Positions 25,642 through 34,365 are shown, counted from the first letter of the stretch. The stretch: DNA of 64,000 nt from Neisseria sicca (GCF_017753665.1 NZ_CP072524.1:1116001-1180000); one strand, 5' to 3'. Numbers and translations: made by a program. The notes: generated by a model from the sequence alone, not told the origin.

Positions 25642-26247
25642 TTAACTGATAAGCCAGCTAATAAACTTATCCAGCAAATCTTTCTGATTATTGCCAGCCG
25701 CTTCGACCATTTCCAATGTCAAACTATCCGGCCACACAATAAAATATCCGTAACGTCCTTTTTTGATAAGCCCACCGGCTTTCTTACCTGTATCTGTCAA
25801 ACGGTAGAACTTACCGTCTATTTCCTGCAAGCCTGCATGACACAGTTTCGCATTGCATTCTTCCGTTGTTACGCCCCATTTTTCTGCCAGCTTAGCGACA
25901 GTCAACGTATCGTATTTTTTAGCAATTTCTATATTCTGATTTTTCTGCGAAACTTGCTCTTTTTCTACTACGTCAACTGAAATCTTAACTTCGTCGCTAA
26001 TACGGATAATACGCTGCGCTTCGCTATAAGCATCTTGATAGACTTCTCCATCTTCACTACGTTTCAGCAAGATACTCATTTCATTATTATTTACTTGGCT
26101 GAATTCATATAAATTCAGGCTTGTAATAATGCAAGCATCTTCGCTGACGTAACATTTTGCATGAAGATTCGGACAATAGCTTGTACGAACATAATTTAAA
26201 TTTTTCAACCAAGCTGCCTCTGATGGCTGCAATTCACTTTTACCATA
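25642..26247 (-). pseudogene. Phospholipase-D-like nuclease, C-terminal part
   Basis: About 200 residues in one frame to the stop at 25642. It contains the PLD catalytic His/Lys motif as NLHAKCYVSEDACIITSLNL (HxK then the Ser/Asn part), and a C-terminal domain with a winged-helix look (LAEKWGVTTEECNAKLCHAG). The matching N-terminal part is at 29066-29219: joining DVRIV (end of that piece) to YGKSELQPSE here restores a single protein. About 2.8 kb of toxin/immunity DNA and IS elements separates the halves. Substrate and role unknown; standalone PLD nucleases of this kind are common in accessory regions. Confidence 0.75.
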
Positions 26248-26294
26248 CTGAAAAATTGTGAGCTTTTCAGACTGCATTGAGCCGTAAATTATGG

Positions 26295-26363
26295 AACGCG
26301 TGCGTGCGGGAGCACACACCTTACGCATGGATTTTAGGTTTCATGCAGGCTACAGCTTGCTGC
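26295..26363. repeat. Dispersed repeat, copy B
   Basis: A shorter, diverged relative of 12608-12725, sharing AACGCGTGCGT, GCACACACC, TTTTAGG and GCAGGCTAC-GCTTGCTGC in the same order. It lies between the nuclease fragment and the disrupted immunity-like gene. Confidence 0.5.
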
Positions 26364-26642
26364 GGCGGCGGTATAAAAGTATTTTTAGTGATTTACCGTT
26401 TTTGGTATTTTTGCCCGACGGGGTTAAAAATACAGTTGCTACTCTTGCTGAATGATATTGGCAAGATTTAATTTAAATGTTTGTTGAATCTTGTTTACAT
26501 CCTTAGCAAAAATATGATAGTCACTCGAAGAATAGATAGATTTTATTCTATCCAAATTAGTTTGTTGATAACATTTTTTCATTTCCGCGATGAAAAAATT
26601 ATCTTTTCCTCTTTCATTGAGACAGTTATTTTCTAACAGATA

Positions 26643-26975
26643 GAGACCTTTGCAAAAAAGCCCCTCCTTCGACAGCCGAAACCCAAACACAGGTTTTCAG
26701 CTATTTTTCCCCCTAACACCTCCTGATTTTACCCAAATGCCCCCTGAATCCTCCCCGAATACCTGATAATCAGGCATCCGGACCGCCTTTTAGGCGGCAA
26801 CAGGCACACTTAGCCTGTTAGCCTCTTTCAACAGGTTTAAACACATCGCCTTCAGATGGCTTTGCGCACTCACTTTACACAGACCAAAATAGGCTGCCCG
26901 GGCGTAGCAGAATTTGCGGTGCAACGTACCGAAGCTTTGTTCGACCACATAACGGGTCTTCGACAAATACCGGTT
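26643..26975 (-). mobile_element. IS1106-like (IS5 family) fragment, inverted
   Basis: Outer end GAGACCTTTGCAAAAAAG at 26643, then a reverse-strand C-terminal transposase fragment (YLSKTRYVVEQSFGTLHRKF... to SVPVAA, stop near 26790). Its other end is lost at the junction with the MITE at 26976. Confidence 0.8.
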
Positions 26976-27156
26976 GAGCCCTTTGCAAAAATAGTCTGCT
27001 AACGAAATTTGACGCATAAAAATGCACTAAAAAATTTTCAATTGACTAAAACCTTCCTAATATTGAGCAAAAAGTAGGAAAAATCAGAAAGGTTTTGCAT
27101 TTTGAAAATGAGATTGAGCATAAAATTTTAGTAACCTATGTTATTGCAAAGGTCTC
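26976..27156. mobile_element. MITE with IS1106-type ends (copy 1, about 181 bp)
   Basis: Starts GAGCCCTTTGCAAAAATAG and ends TTATTGCAAAGGTCTC. The interior matches, in inverse orientation, the element at 50436-50589 (TTTGACGCATAAAAATG, TCAATTGACTAAAACCTTCC, GAGCATAAAATTTTAGTAAC). No coding sequence. Confidence 0.75.
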
Positions 27157-27471
27157 GGAAGGTATAGCCGACGGTACGACCGTCTATGCCGATAAAGGCT
27201 ACGACAGTGCGGAAAACCGGCAACATTTGAAAGAACATCGGTTGCTGGACGGCATTATGCGCAAAGCCCACCGCAACCGTCCGCTGACGGAAGCGCAAAC
27301 CAAACGTAACCGGTATTTGTCGAAGACCCGTTATGTGGTCGAACAAAGCTTCGGTACGTTGCACCGCAAATTCCGCTACGCCCGGGCAGCCTATTTCGTG
27401 CTGATTAAAGTGAGTGCGCAAAGCCATCTGAAGGCGATGTGTTTAAACCTGTTGAAAGCGGCTAACAGGCT
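27157..27471 (+). pseudogene. IS1106-like transposase C-terminal fragment
   Basis: Encodes about 105 residues equal to the end of the full transposase at 27536 (TTVYADKGYDSAENRQHLKE through FGTLHRKFRYARAAYF to KAANRL). It starts abruptly at the MITE and runs into the left end of the complete IS. Confidence 0.8.
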
Positions 27472-28690
27472 GAGACCTTTGCAAAATTCCCCAAAATCCC
27501 CTAAATTCCCTCCCAAGACATTTAGGGGATTTCTCATGAGCACCTTCTTCCAGCAAACCGCACAAGCCATGATTGCCAAACACATCGACCGCTTCCCATT
27601 ATTGAAGTTGGATCAGGTGATTGGTTGGCAGCCGATCGAGCAATACCTGAATCGTCAAAAAACCCGTTACGTCCGAGACCACCGCGGCCGTCCCGCCTAT
27701 CCCCTGTTGTCCATGTTCAAAGCCGTCCTGCTCGGACAATGGCACAGCCTCTCCGATCCCGAACTCGAACACAGCCTCATCATCCGCATCGATTTCAACC
27801 TGTTTTGCCGTTTCGACGAACTGAGCATCCCCGATTACAGCACCTTATGCCGCTACCGCAACTGGCTGGCGCAAGACGACACCCTGTCCGAATTGCTGGA
27901 ACTGATTAACCGCCAACTGACCGAAAAAGGCCTAAAAATAGAGAAAGCATCTGCCGCCGTCATTGACGCCACCATTATTCAGACCGCCGGCAGCAAACAG
28001 CGTCAAGCCATAGAAGTCGATGAAGAAGGACAAGTCAGCGGCCAAACCACACCGAGCAAAGACAAAGATGCTCGCTGGACAAAGAAAAACGGCCTCTACA
28101 GACTCGGTTACAAACAACATACCCGTACCGATGAGGAAGGCTATATCGAGAAACTGCACATCACTCCCGCCAATACCCATGAGTGCAACCACCTGTTGCC
28201 TTTGCTGGAAGGTATAGCCAAAGATACGACCGTCTATGCCGACAAAGGCTACGACAGTGCGGAAAACCGGCAACATCTGAAAGAACATCGGTTGCTGGAC
28301 GGCATTATGCGCAAAGCCCACCGCAACCGTCCGCTGACGGAAGTGCAAACCAAACGCAACCGATATTTGTCGAAGACCCGTTATGTGGTCGAACAAAGCT
28401 TCGGTACGCTGCACCGTAAATTCCGCTACGCCCGGGCAGCCTATTTCGGGCTGATTAAAGTGAGTGCGCAAAGCCATCTGAAGGCGATGTGTTTGAACCT
28501 GTTGAAAGCGGCTAACAGGCTAAGTGTGCCTGTTGCCGCCTAAAAGGCGGTCCGGATGCCTGATTATCGGGTATCCAGGGAGGATTAAGGGGGTATTTGG
28601 GTAAAATTAGGAGCAATTAGGGGCGAAAACAACCAAAAACCTGTGTTTGGGTTTCGGCTGTTGGGGGAAAAGGAATTTTGCAAAGGTCTC
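27472..28690 (+). mobile_element. Complete IS1106-like element (IS5 family)
   Basis: 1,219 bp with ends GAGACCTTTGCAAAATTCC and GGAATTTTGCAAAGGTCTC. It is the rightmost part of a stacked insertion (26643-28690). The outer borders of the stack carry the target duplication AGATA. Confidence 0.88.
27536..28543 (+). CDS. IS5-family transposase
   Basis: 335 residues, intact. N-terminal DUF772-type domain (HRGRPAYPLLSMFKAVLLGQ; LSIPDYSTLCRYRNWL) and the DDE core: first Asp in AAVIDATIIQTAG, second in TTVYADKGYDS, Glu in TRYVVEQSFGTLHR. This is the IS1106/IS1106A1-like group common in Neisseria. The start ATG lies behind the hairpin-forming AAATCCCCTAAA...TTTAGGGGATTT. Confidence 0.92.
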   Translation: MSTFFQQTAQAMIAKHIDRFPLLKLDQVIGWQPIEQYLNRQKTRYVRDHRGRPAYPLLSMFKAVLLGQWHSLSDPELEHSLIIRIDFNLFCRFDELSIPDYSTLCRYRNWLAQDDTLSELLELINRQLTEKGLKIEKASAAVIDATIIQTAGSKQRQAIEVDEEGQVSGQTTPSKDKDARWTKKNGLYRLGYKQHTRTDEEGYIEKLHITPANTHECNHLLPLLEGIAKDTTVYADKGYDSAENRQHLKEHRLLDGIMRKAHRNRPLTEVQTKRNRYLSKTRYVVEQSFGTLHRKFRYARAAYFGLIKVSAQSHLKAMCLNLLKAANRLSVPVAA

Positions 28691-28875
28691 AGATAGATTG
28701 CCCATGCTGTAAAAATAAATGTACTATCTTCCGGATATTCAGATAAATAAATTTCGAATTCAATTATAGAATATTCAGCTGCTTCAATTAATGTTATATC
28801 TAAATCTCTGACAAATTTTTCCGTTATATTTTTAAATAATTTCTTGAATTCTATATAATTTTTTATTTTTTCCAT

Positions 28876-29065
28876 GATTCTATTTTCCTGTAAAATATTT
28901 AATTGAATATTTGGATAGCGATTTCTAAACTCTAAAATAACATTGCTGCAAGATTGACAGGCCTTTAATTCTGTAAATAGATCAATTCTACCTGATACAT
29001 TACGATTATTTCCGAGTTGCTGTGCTATAGTTTCAAGTAATTTATATTCTCCATTACAATCCGCA
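28876..29065 (-). pseudogene. Polymorphic-toxin deaminase C-terminus (fragment)
   Basis: About 63 residues: CADCNGEYKLLETIAQQLG, then SGRIDLFTELKACQSCSNV and ILEFRNRYPNIQL. The E-x-K-L-L helix and the C-x-x-C zinc motif after a strand and Glu are the hallmarks of deaminase-fold toxin domains carried at the ends of secreted polymorphic toxins (MafB, Rhs, CDI types). The upstream toxin is missing: the left part was replaced by nuclease sequence at a short shared word (TGCGGATTGTA). Adding one A near 28901 would end the toxin at FTGK-stop four bases before the immunity ATG, so a one-base loss is likely. Not expressed as a toxin here. Confidence 0.6.
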
Positions 29066-29219
29066 CATCGATTTTCATGCGGTCTTTGTCTTCTAAAAGC
29101 TCTTTTACCCTATCGTTTAATTTTAGATAAGGGCTAATCAAATAAAGCCGTTCCTGTGCATTTTTAATTAACTCCTCCAAGTAATACGTTGTACCGCTGG
29201 TATTTAAAAATTTTGCCAT
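29066..29219 (-). pseudogene. Phospholipase-D-like nuclease, N-terminal part
   Basis: Opens MAKFLNTSGTTYYLEELIKN and continues AQERLYLISPYLKLNDRVKE to MKIDVRIV, the usual start of a PLD-family nuclease before its first catalytic motif. At DVRIV the sequence switches to the deaminase fragment and runs into a stop soon after. The rest of the gene is at 25642-26247. ATG 29219 has GCGGAAAGAAGAAA upstream. Confidence 0.75.
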
Positions 29220-29326
29220 TTTCTTCTTTCCGCAATGTTTATTTGATTTATTCGCGGGCAGAGCCCACGCTACGCAGTTGCTTTATATTATTCTGACAGT
29301 TGAAACAATAGACTTCACTATCGTTT

Positions 29327-29367
29327 AGGTCGTCTGAAAATTGCTGCGACAAACTTTCAGACGACCT
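29327..29367. terminator. DUS inverted-repeat terminator after cobW-like gene
   Basis: AGGTCGTCTGAA and TTCAGACGACCT 17 bases apart, directly behind the stop at 29371. Confidence 0.65.
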
Positions 29368-29370
29368 TCC

Positions 29371-30300
29371 TTATTTCTCCAAAGCCTCTTGCAGTTTCTT
29401 CTCAATCAAATCCGCATCAAACGATTTGGCAATCAGCTCGAAGCGCGAGTCGCGCCGCCATGAGACTTGGTTAGCGCCCCACTGCCCGTCCACCCAGTTG
29501 AGCCACACCCATGTGCCAAGCACTTGGAACACGCCTTTGGCGCGGACGAGGTCGTCTGTGAATTTGGGCAGGTCGTTGAAGAAGTTGGTCAGCTTTTCGC
29601 CGTCAAAATCGCGTCCGGCAGGGAAAGTGAAACCTTGCGACTGGAAGCCCATAGTGTTGTCCGGCAGGGCTTTGAGGCGGTAGCGTGATTTTTCAATAAC
29701 GGGAATGTCGAGCCATTGGATGTCAAGTTGTGCGTTTTGGACTTCGACCACTTTGGCTTTGGGCGGGAACAGTTTTGCCGCTTTGTCGTGAAATTCGGCA
29801 AGCTGTTCGGGGGTGCATAAATCGGTTTTGCTGGCGACCAATACGTCGCAGATGCCGATTTGGTCTTTATACAATGCCTGCTGCGCGTAATCGGGATTGA
29901 TGAACTGGCGCGGATCGACGACGGTAAAGACTGCGCCGATTTCCAAAAGGCTGTCCAGCGGTTTGGCTTTCAATTCGTCGATGACGCTGGCGGCGTGTGC
30001 CAGTCCGCTTGCCTCAATCATCAGGCGGTCGGGCTTGGCGTCGCGCAGCATTTTCTGTACGGTTACGCCCATTTGCGGGCCGGCGGTGCAACACAAACAG
30101 CCGCCGGCGATTTCTGCCACAGGGATGCCGTTGTCGCTCAATACCGCGCCGTCAATACCGATTTCGCCGAACTCATTGACGATGATGACCCATTTTTCGT
30201 TCGGGTCTTTCTGCTCCATCAGGCTTTTGAGCGCGGTGGTTTTGCCTGTTCCCAGAAAACCTGAAATCAGGTGGACTTTGGTTTTTTTCACTTCTGACAT
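29371..30300 (-). CDS. COG0523 (CobW/ZigA-type) GTPase, zinc metallochaperone
   Basis: 309 residues. Walker A GFLGTGKTT near residue 15, the metal-binding motif GGCLCCTA (CxCC) near residue 68, switch/Walker B EASGLAHAA, and the G4 base motif SKTDL. The C-terminal CobW_C domain ends the chain. COG0523 proteins insert or deliver metals; those next to zur help cells survive zinc starvation. It starts 13 bases inside the zur gene end, so the two are cotranscribed from the putative Zur operator at 30803-30817. Confidence 0.9.
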   Translation of the reverse strand: MSEVKKTKVHLISGFLGTGKTTALKSLMEQKDPNEKWVIIVNEFGEIGIDGAVLSDNGIPVAEIAGGCLCCTAGPQMGVTVQKMLRDAKPDRLMIEASGLAHAASVIDELKAKPLDSLLEIGAVFTVVDPRQFINPDYAQQALYKDQIGICDVLVASKTDLCTPEQLAEFHDKAAKLFPPKAKVVEVQNAQLDIQWLDIPVIEKSRYRLKALPDNTMGFQSQGFTFPAGRDFDGEKLTNFFNDLPKFTDDLVRAKGVFQVLGTWVWLNWVDGQWGANQVSWRRDSRFELIAKSFDADLIEKKLQEALEK

Positions 30301-30764
30301 TTTTTACAGATTCCAGTTAAAACAACGTGTTCTTCTTTCAGCGCAAAGCCGCTTTCGGCAACGCCTGCGCGCAGTGCCGCCCATTCGTGGCTCAGGGTTT
30401 GCTCGTCCGCCGTGCCGCATTCGGTGCAGACCAAAATAAACGCGCTATGGTGCGCTTCAGCTTCTTCGTGGTCGTGGCAATGGTCGTTGCACTCGTGCTG
30501 CGCGTGGCTGCACAAAATATAGCCGTTGACCGCCGCCACTTTATGCAAAACGCCCTGCTCCGCCCAAAAATCAAGGGCGCGGTAGGCCGTCGGCGGCGCA
30601 ACCACGCCCTCGCTTTGCTGCTGCATCTGCGACAAGACATTGTAGGCTTTAATCACGCCGCTTTGCTGCAAAACGATATCAAGCACCTGCTCGCGCAAAG
30701 CGGTTACCTGTACGCCGTCACGGCGTGCCTGTTCAAGGATTTTTTGTTTGATTGCGTGTTTCAT
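30288..30764 (-). CDS. zur: Zinc uptake regulator, Fur family
   Basis: 158 residues. N-terminal winged helix (VTALREQVLDIVLQQSGVIK; PPTAYRALDFWAEQGVLHKV) and C-terminal dimerisation domain with the metal ligands CTECGTADE and CKKC, plus a His/Asp/Glu-rich stretch (HECNDHCHDHEEAEAHH). Zur binds zinc and represses zinc-acquisition genes. It overlaps the cobW-like gene by 13 bases. A good Zur-box match lies about 40 bases upstream, indicating autoregulation. Confidence 0.92.
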   Translation of the reverse strand: MKHAIKQKILEQARRDGVQVTALREQVLDIVLQQSGVIKAYNVLSQMQQQSEGVVAPPTAYRALDFWAEQGVLHKVAAVNGYILCSHAQHECNDHCHDHEEAEAHHSAFILVCTECGTADEQTLSHEWAALRAGVAESGFALKEEHVVLTGICKKCQK

Positions 30765-30802
30765 AAAGGCTTTCAGACGACCTTAAAATTCTGAATGGAA
30801 AG

Positions 30803-30817
30803 GATTATATTATAACG
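30803..30817 (-). promoter_or_regulatory. Putative Zur operator
   Basis: Read on the minus strand the site is CGTTATAATATAATC, which fits 12 of 15 positions of the palindromic Zur consensus TGTTATANTATAACA as I recall it. It sits 39-53 bases before the zur start codon, in promoter position for the zur-cobW operon. Confidence 0.6.
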
Positions 30818-30829
30818 TGTTTCCGTTTG

Positions 30830-31238
30830 GTTCAAACTGCTGTTGTTTTCAAGAACGAAAAACTTGGGAAAACCCTTGGAAATAACGAATAATAGTCCTC
30901 CTTCAAAATCCAAATACCTAAAAATAAACCTGTCATTTTACCGAGAGGAATGGCTCTTCCCCCTTTGTATCTGTTTGGAGGATTAAAAATTTCAAAACAA
31001 AGGTCGTCTGAAGTTTCAGGCAACTTTTTTTGTTGTTTTTCCAACCTATTCGTACTAAAACGAAAATTTTTACTTGTTCCGGATAATTTGTGTGTTAGTA
31101 TCCAAACGCTAAATTGTTGACAATACAGCCCGATCCCGACTACCGGCTTTGCCGTGTATAGCCGCTTTCGGAGCGGATATAAGAAGTCGGACGGCGATTG
31201 CCGACAGAACCAAAAACAAGTCAACCAAAGGAGAAATT
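30830..31238. other. Intergenic region between zur and DUF3360 gene
   Basis: About 400 bases; one DUS near 31003. A frame on the minus strand is open but is not coding-like. No RNA gene or repeat recognised. The right part must hold the promoter of the DUF3360 gene. Confidence 0.4.
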
Positions 31239-32705
31239 ATGAACCACGACACATCATATTCCGGTATGCACAAGCCGTCGTCGGACTTTGAAAGCCGTGA
31301 GGCGTATTTGGAACACGAGCTGCAAATCATGCAGCCTAAACGCTGGCGGCTCAATCTGCCGTTTCGCAATTACCGCTTCGAACCTGAAGACCTGATTCCC
31401 GCCATAGCGGGAACCATCGGCAAGGTGGTGATGGTCAGCGCAGTGGCGGCGGCGTTTGCCGTGCCGTTGGGCCTGCCCGACACCTTTCTGCCGCAAAACG
31501 TCCGTTACGAGCTGCTGATTGCTTCAATCTTTATCATTCTGCTCTCCGGCCTTTTTCTCCCCACTTCCAACTTACCCGGTACGCACGGGCCACTGATTCC
31601 GCTGATTCCTATCGTCGTTGCCGCGGGTGGACATCCGCTGGCTTTCGGCTTGTTGATCGGGGTGTTCGGTTTCTTGCTGGGGATTACCAAGGGTGGTAGT
31701 CTGATGGCGAAACTGACAAGCAACGGCGTATGCGGCGGGCTGCTGCTGTATCTGGGCTTCGTCGGCACGACCGGTCAGGTCAAGAAACTTTTTGAATGGG
31801 CAGGCGGTTTTGACAAAAGCTACATCGCCTTCATCGTGATAATCGGCACTATCCTGCTCTATGCGCTGCTGGAACATTGGCGCAAGCGTTGGCTTGCCGT
31901 CCCATTGGGCTGCGTGCTGGCAGGCTTTACCGCCTATCTTTTGGGTGCGCCGTTTTCCTTCCAAACCGCTCCTGGCCTGCCGCCCATGAGTCCTGCCTAC
32001 TGGTGGGGTGAAAATACCGGCTGGATGATGGGTTTGCCGACGATGGACAGCTTTTTGGTCGTATTCCCCTTTGCCGTACTCGCCGTCGCCATGTGGTCGC
32101 CTGATTTCTTAGGGCATCAAGTGTTCCAAAAGATCAGCTACCCGGAGCGTTCCGAAAAAGCCTTGATGAACATCGACGACACCATGTTCACCTGTTCTGT
32201 CCGCCAAGTCGCAGGCTCGGTATTGGGCGGCGCGAACTTTACCTCTTCATGGCGAACTTACATCGTTCCCGCTTCCATTGCCAAACGACCGATTCCCGCA
32301 GGCGCGATACTGACCGCCTTGTTCTGCATCATCGCCTCCGTCTGGGGCTATCCCATGGATTTGGCGATTTGGCAGCCCGTATTGAGCGTTGCGCTGATTG
32401 TCGGCGTCTATGTTCCGCTTTTGGAAGCAGGCATGGAAATGACGCGCAAGGGTAAAACCACTCAGTCTGCCGCCATCGTTGTCTTCTCCTCTGCACTGGT
32501 CAACCCCGTTTTCGGCTGGTCGCTGACCATGCTGTTGGATAACTTGGGCTTAATCGGATGTAAAGAACGCAGCGCGGAACTCGGGTTTATGGGTCGCGTC
32601 GTCGTACCTACCGTCGGCTTTGTCATTCTCTGCGCAGCAATGGGCGCAGTCGGCATGCTGCCCGGTATTCCCGCCTTCCTCGAGCAGTTTAGAAATCTGC
32701 ATTAA
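31239..32705 (+). CDS. DUF3360-family membrane transporter
   Basis: 488 residues from ATG 31239 with the strong site AAAGGAGAAATT. A cytosolic N-terminus of about 60 residues precedes 12 or so hydrophobic helices. Glycine/proline-rich segments such as TSNLPGTHGPLIPLIPIVV and GLLIGVFGFLLGITKGGS recall the SulP/uracil-xanthine (APC) permease fold. The family is known as DUF3360 and its substrate is not established. It is the gene divergent from zur, but I see no Zur box on its side. Confidence 0.75.
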   Translation: MNHDTSYSGMHKPSSDFESREAYLEHELQIMQPKRWRLNLPFRNYRFEPEDLIPAIAGTIGKVVMVSAVAAAFAVPLGLPDTFLPQNVRYELLIASIFIILLSGLFLPTSNLPGTHGPLIPLIPIVVAAGGHPLAFGLLIGVFGFLLGITKGGSLMAKLTSNGVCGGLLLYLGFVGTTGQVKKLFEWAGGFDKSYIAFIVIIGTILLYALLEHWRKRWLAVPLGCVLAGFTAYLLGAPFSFQTAPGLPPMSPAYWWGENTGWMMGLPTMDSFLVVFPFAVLAVAMWSPDFLGHQVFQKISYPERSEKALMNIDDTMFTCSVRQVAGSVLGGANFTSSWRTYIVPASIAKRPIPAGAILTALFCIIASVWGYPMDLAIWQPVLSVALIVGVYVPLLEAGMEMTRKGKTTQSAAIVVFSSALVNPVFGWSLTMLLDNLGLIGCKERSAELGFMGRVVVPTVGFVILCAAMGAVGMLPGIPAFLEQFRNLH

Positions 32706-32722
32706 TAAAGCAGCACCAGCGT

Positions 32723-32760
32723 TTCAGACGACCTTTTTAGAACTAAAGGTTGTCTGAAAA
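32723..32760. terminator. DUS-pair terminator after the DUF3360 gene
   Basis: TTCAGACGACCT and AGGTTGTCTGAA, with one altered base, 12 bases apart. A second perfect DUS pair follows at 32816-32847. Confidence 0.6.
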
Positions 32761-32815
32761 CCGCGAATTGCGGATAAATCGGATAATCGACATTGGTTTG
32801 AAGTTTTAAAATAAA

Positions 32816-32847
32816 AGGTCGTCTGAAAAACTGATTTTCAGACGACC
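32816..32847. terminator. DUS hairpin
   Basis: AGGTCGTCTGAAAA and TTTTCAGACGACCT across a short loop. Confidence 0.6.
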
Positions 32848-32883
32848 TTTCGTTATCTCAGATATTTAAGACAATAGATTAGG

Positions 32884-32990
32884 TATAGTGGATTAACTAT
32901 AAACCAGTACGGCGTTGCCTTGCCTTGCCGTACTATCTGTACTGTCTGCGGCTTCGTCGCCTTGTCCTGATTTAAATCTAATCCACTATA
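32884..32990. repeat. Correia element, short form
   Basis: TATAGTGGATTAAC to CTAATCCACTATA, 107 bp, nearly identical to the copy inside cas3 (42-148). Placed between two convergent genes, just after the stop of the CNNM gene region. Confidence 0.93.
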
Positions 32991-33020
32991 ACGTCATATC
33001 AGAAAAAAGCTTTTTGCAAT

Positions 33021-34322
33021 TTACCGGCTGACTACGTCCTCCCCCTGTTTGGACACCAAAAGCTGGTCAATTTTCAGATTTTCGGTGTCGATGATTTCAA
33101 ATTTATAGCCCGCATAAACCAAAAAATCAGTGCGTTTCGGGATTTTGCGCAGGGAATACATCATAAAACCGGCGATGGTTTCGTAGTTTTCCGAATTGGG
33201 AAATTCTACGATATCCAACGCGCGCATGACGTCGGCGAGCGGGGTCGCGCCGTCCACCAGCCAAGTGTCTTCGGTGCGGCGGATAATTTGCGGCTCTTCT
33301 TCGGTATTGACCAGCTCGCCCATGACGATGCTCATCACGTCTTTCAACGTTACCACGCCGACCACCAGCGCGTATTCGTTCACTACCACGGCAAAGTCTT
33401 CGCCGGAGGTTTTGAAGGTTTCCAAGACATCGTAAAGCGACAGCGTGTCGGGAATAAACAAAGCTTTGCGCAGCACGCGCTTGTCGGTCAGGCGGACGTC
33501 TTTTTCTTTTAAAAACAATGTTAAGAGCGTGTGCGATTCGATGTAGCCGATGACGCGTTCCAAATCGCCGTCGCACACCAAGAATTTGTTGTGCGGTTTT
33601 TCCGACATAATTGCCAACACGGTATCGCTGCCGTCGTTTTTATCGAAATAGGCGATGTATTCGCGCGTACTCATGGTGGAAGTTACCGTGCGCTCCTGCA
33701 TGTCGAAAATATTTTCAATCAGGTAGTGTTCCTGCTCTTTCAACACACCAGCCTGTGCGCCCGCATCGACGACGGCGTAAATGTCTTCCGAGGTCAGCTG
33801 TTCTTGACGGACGGTGGAAATTTTGAAGAGTTTGAATATCGCGTTTGCCATTCCGTCGAAAATCCAAACGACGGGTTTTAAGATAAAAATCAAAAACATC
33901 ATCGGACGCACGATGCGCACCGCCACCGCTTCGGGATGGGTCATCGCTATGCGCTTGGGCATCAGGTCGGCAATCAGGATGAAGCTGCCTGTTACCAGCG
34001 CGAACGTCAGCAGCGACGCGGCGGTACTGCCCCAACTGCCCGCGTTTGCCAACAAACTGCCGAAATAAGGGCGCACCGCCGCTTCGCCGACGATACCGGC
34101 GAGAATGGCGACGGCGTTCAAACCGATTTGGACGACGGTGATGAAGCTGCCTGGCTGCTGCTGCATATTGAGCACATCCAGCGCGCGCGTGTCTCCGCCG
34201 TCTTTCGCCATCACTTGCAATTTGATTTTGCGCGCCGAGGCGAGCGCGAGTTCGGAACAGGAAACAAATGCGCTGATGACAATCAGCAGACACAATAATA
34301 ATAAGGCTTCGAGAATATTCAT
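33021..34322 (-). CDS. CNNM/CBS-domain membrane protein (HlyC/CorC family)
   Basis: 433 residues from ATG 34322. Residues 1-180 are the CNNM (DUF21) membrane domain with four hydrophobic segments and the landmark VSCSELALASARKIKLQ and LADLMPKRIAM. Two CBS motifs follow (SEKPHNKFLVCDGDLERVIG; GEDFAVVVNEYALVVGVVTL), then the CorC_HlyC domain (EEPQIIRRTEDTWLVDGATP). Homologs (YfjD/CorB, PaeA) act in Mg/Co efflux or polyamine export. The frame opens seven codons earlier, but MNILEALLL is the usual start. Confidence 0.87.
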   Translation of the reverse strand: MNILEALLLLCLLIVISAFVSCSELALASARKIKLQVMAKDGGDTRALDVLNMQQQPGSFITVVQIGLNAVAILAGIVGEAAVRPYFGSLLANAGSWGSTAASLLTFALVTGSFILIADLMPKRIAMTHPEAVAVRIVRPMMFLIFILKPVVWIFDGMANAIFKLFKISTVRQEQLTSEDIYAVVDAGAQAGVLKEQEHYLIENIFDMQERTVTSTMSTREYIAYFDKNDGSDTVLAIMSEKPHNKFLVCDGDLERVIGYIESHTLLTLFLKEKDVRLTDKRVLRKALFIPDTLSLYDVLETFKTSGEDFAVVVNEYALVVGVVTLKDVMSIVMGELVNTEEEPQIIRRTEDTWLVDGATPLADVMRALDIVEFPNSENYETIAGFMMYSLRKIPKRTDFLVYAGYKFEIIDTENLKIDQLLVSKQGEDVVSR

Positions 34323-34365
34323 GAAAAACGGTGTATGTGGCAAACAGAGGACATTTTAACATTAA

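Larger units (their letters stand above)
26439..28875 (-). pseudogene. Immunity-like small protein gene, split by an IS1106-type cluster
   Basis: The N-terminal part (28875-28691) reads MEKIKNYIEFKKLFKNITEK and on to FIFTAWAIYL; the C-terminal part (26642-26439) reads LENNCLNERGKDNFFIAEMK to the stop. The insertion 26643-28690 is flanked by the 5-bp direct repeat AGATA; removing it with one AGATA rejoins the frame exactly (AWAIYLLENNCLNE), giving about 127 residues. The protein is acidic and helical. It directly follows a deaminase-type toxin C-terminus, so it is most likely the cognate immunity protein, by position only. Confidence 0.7.
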
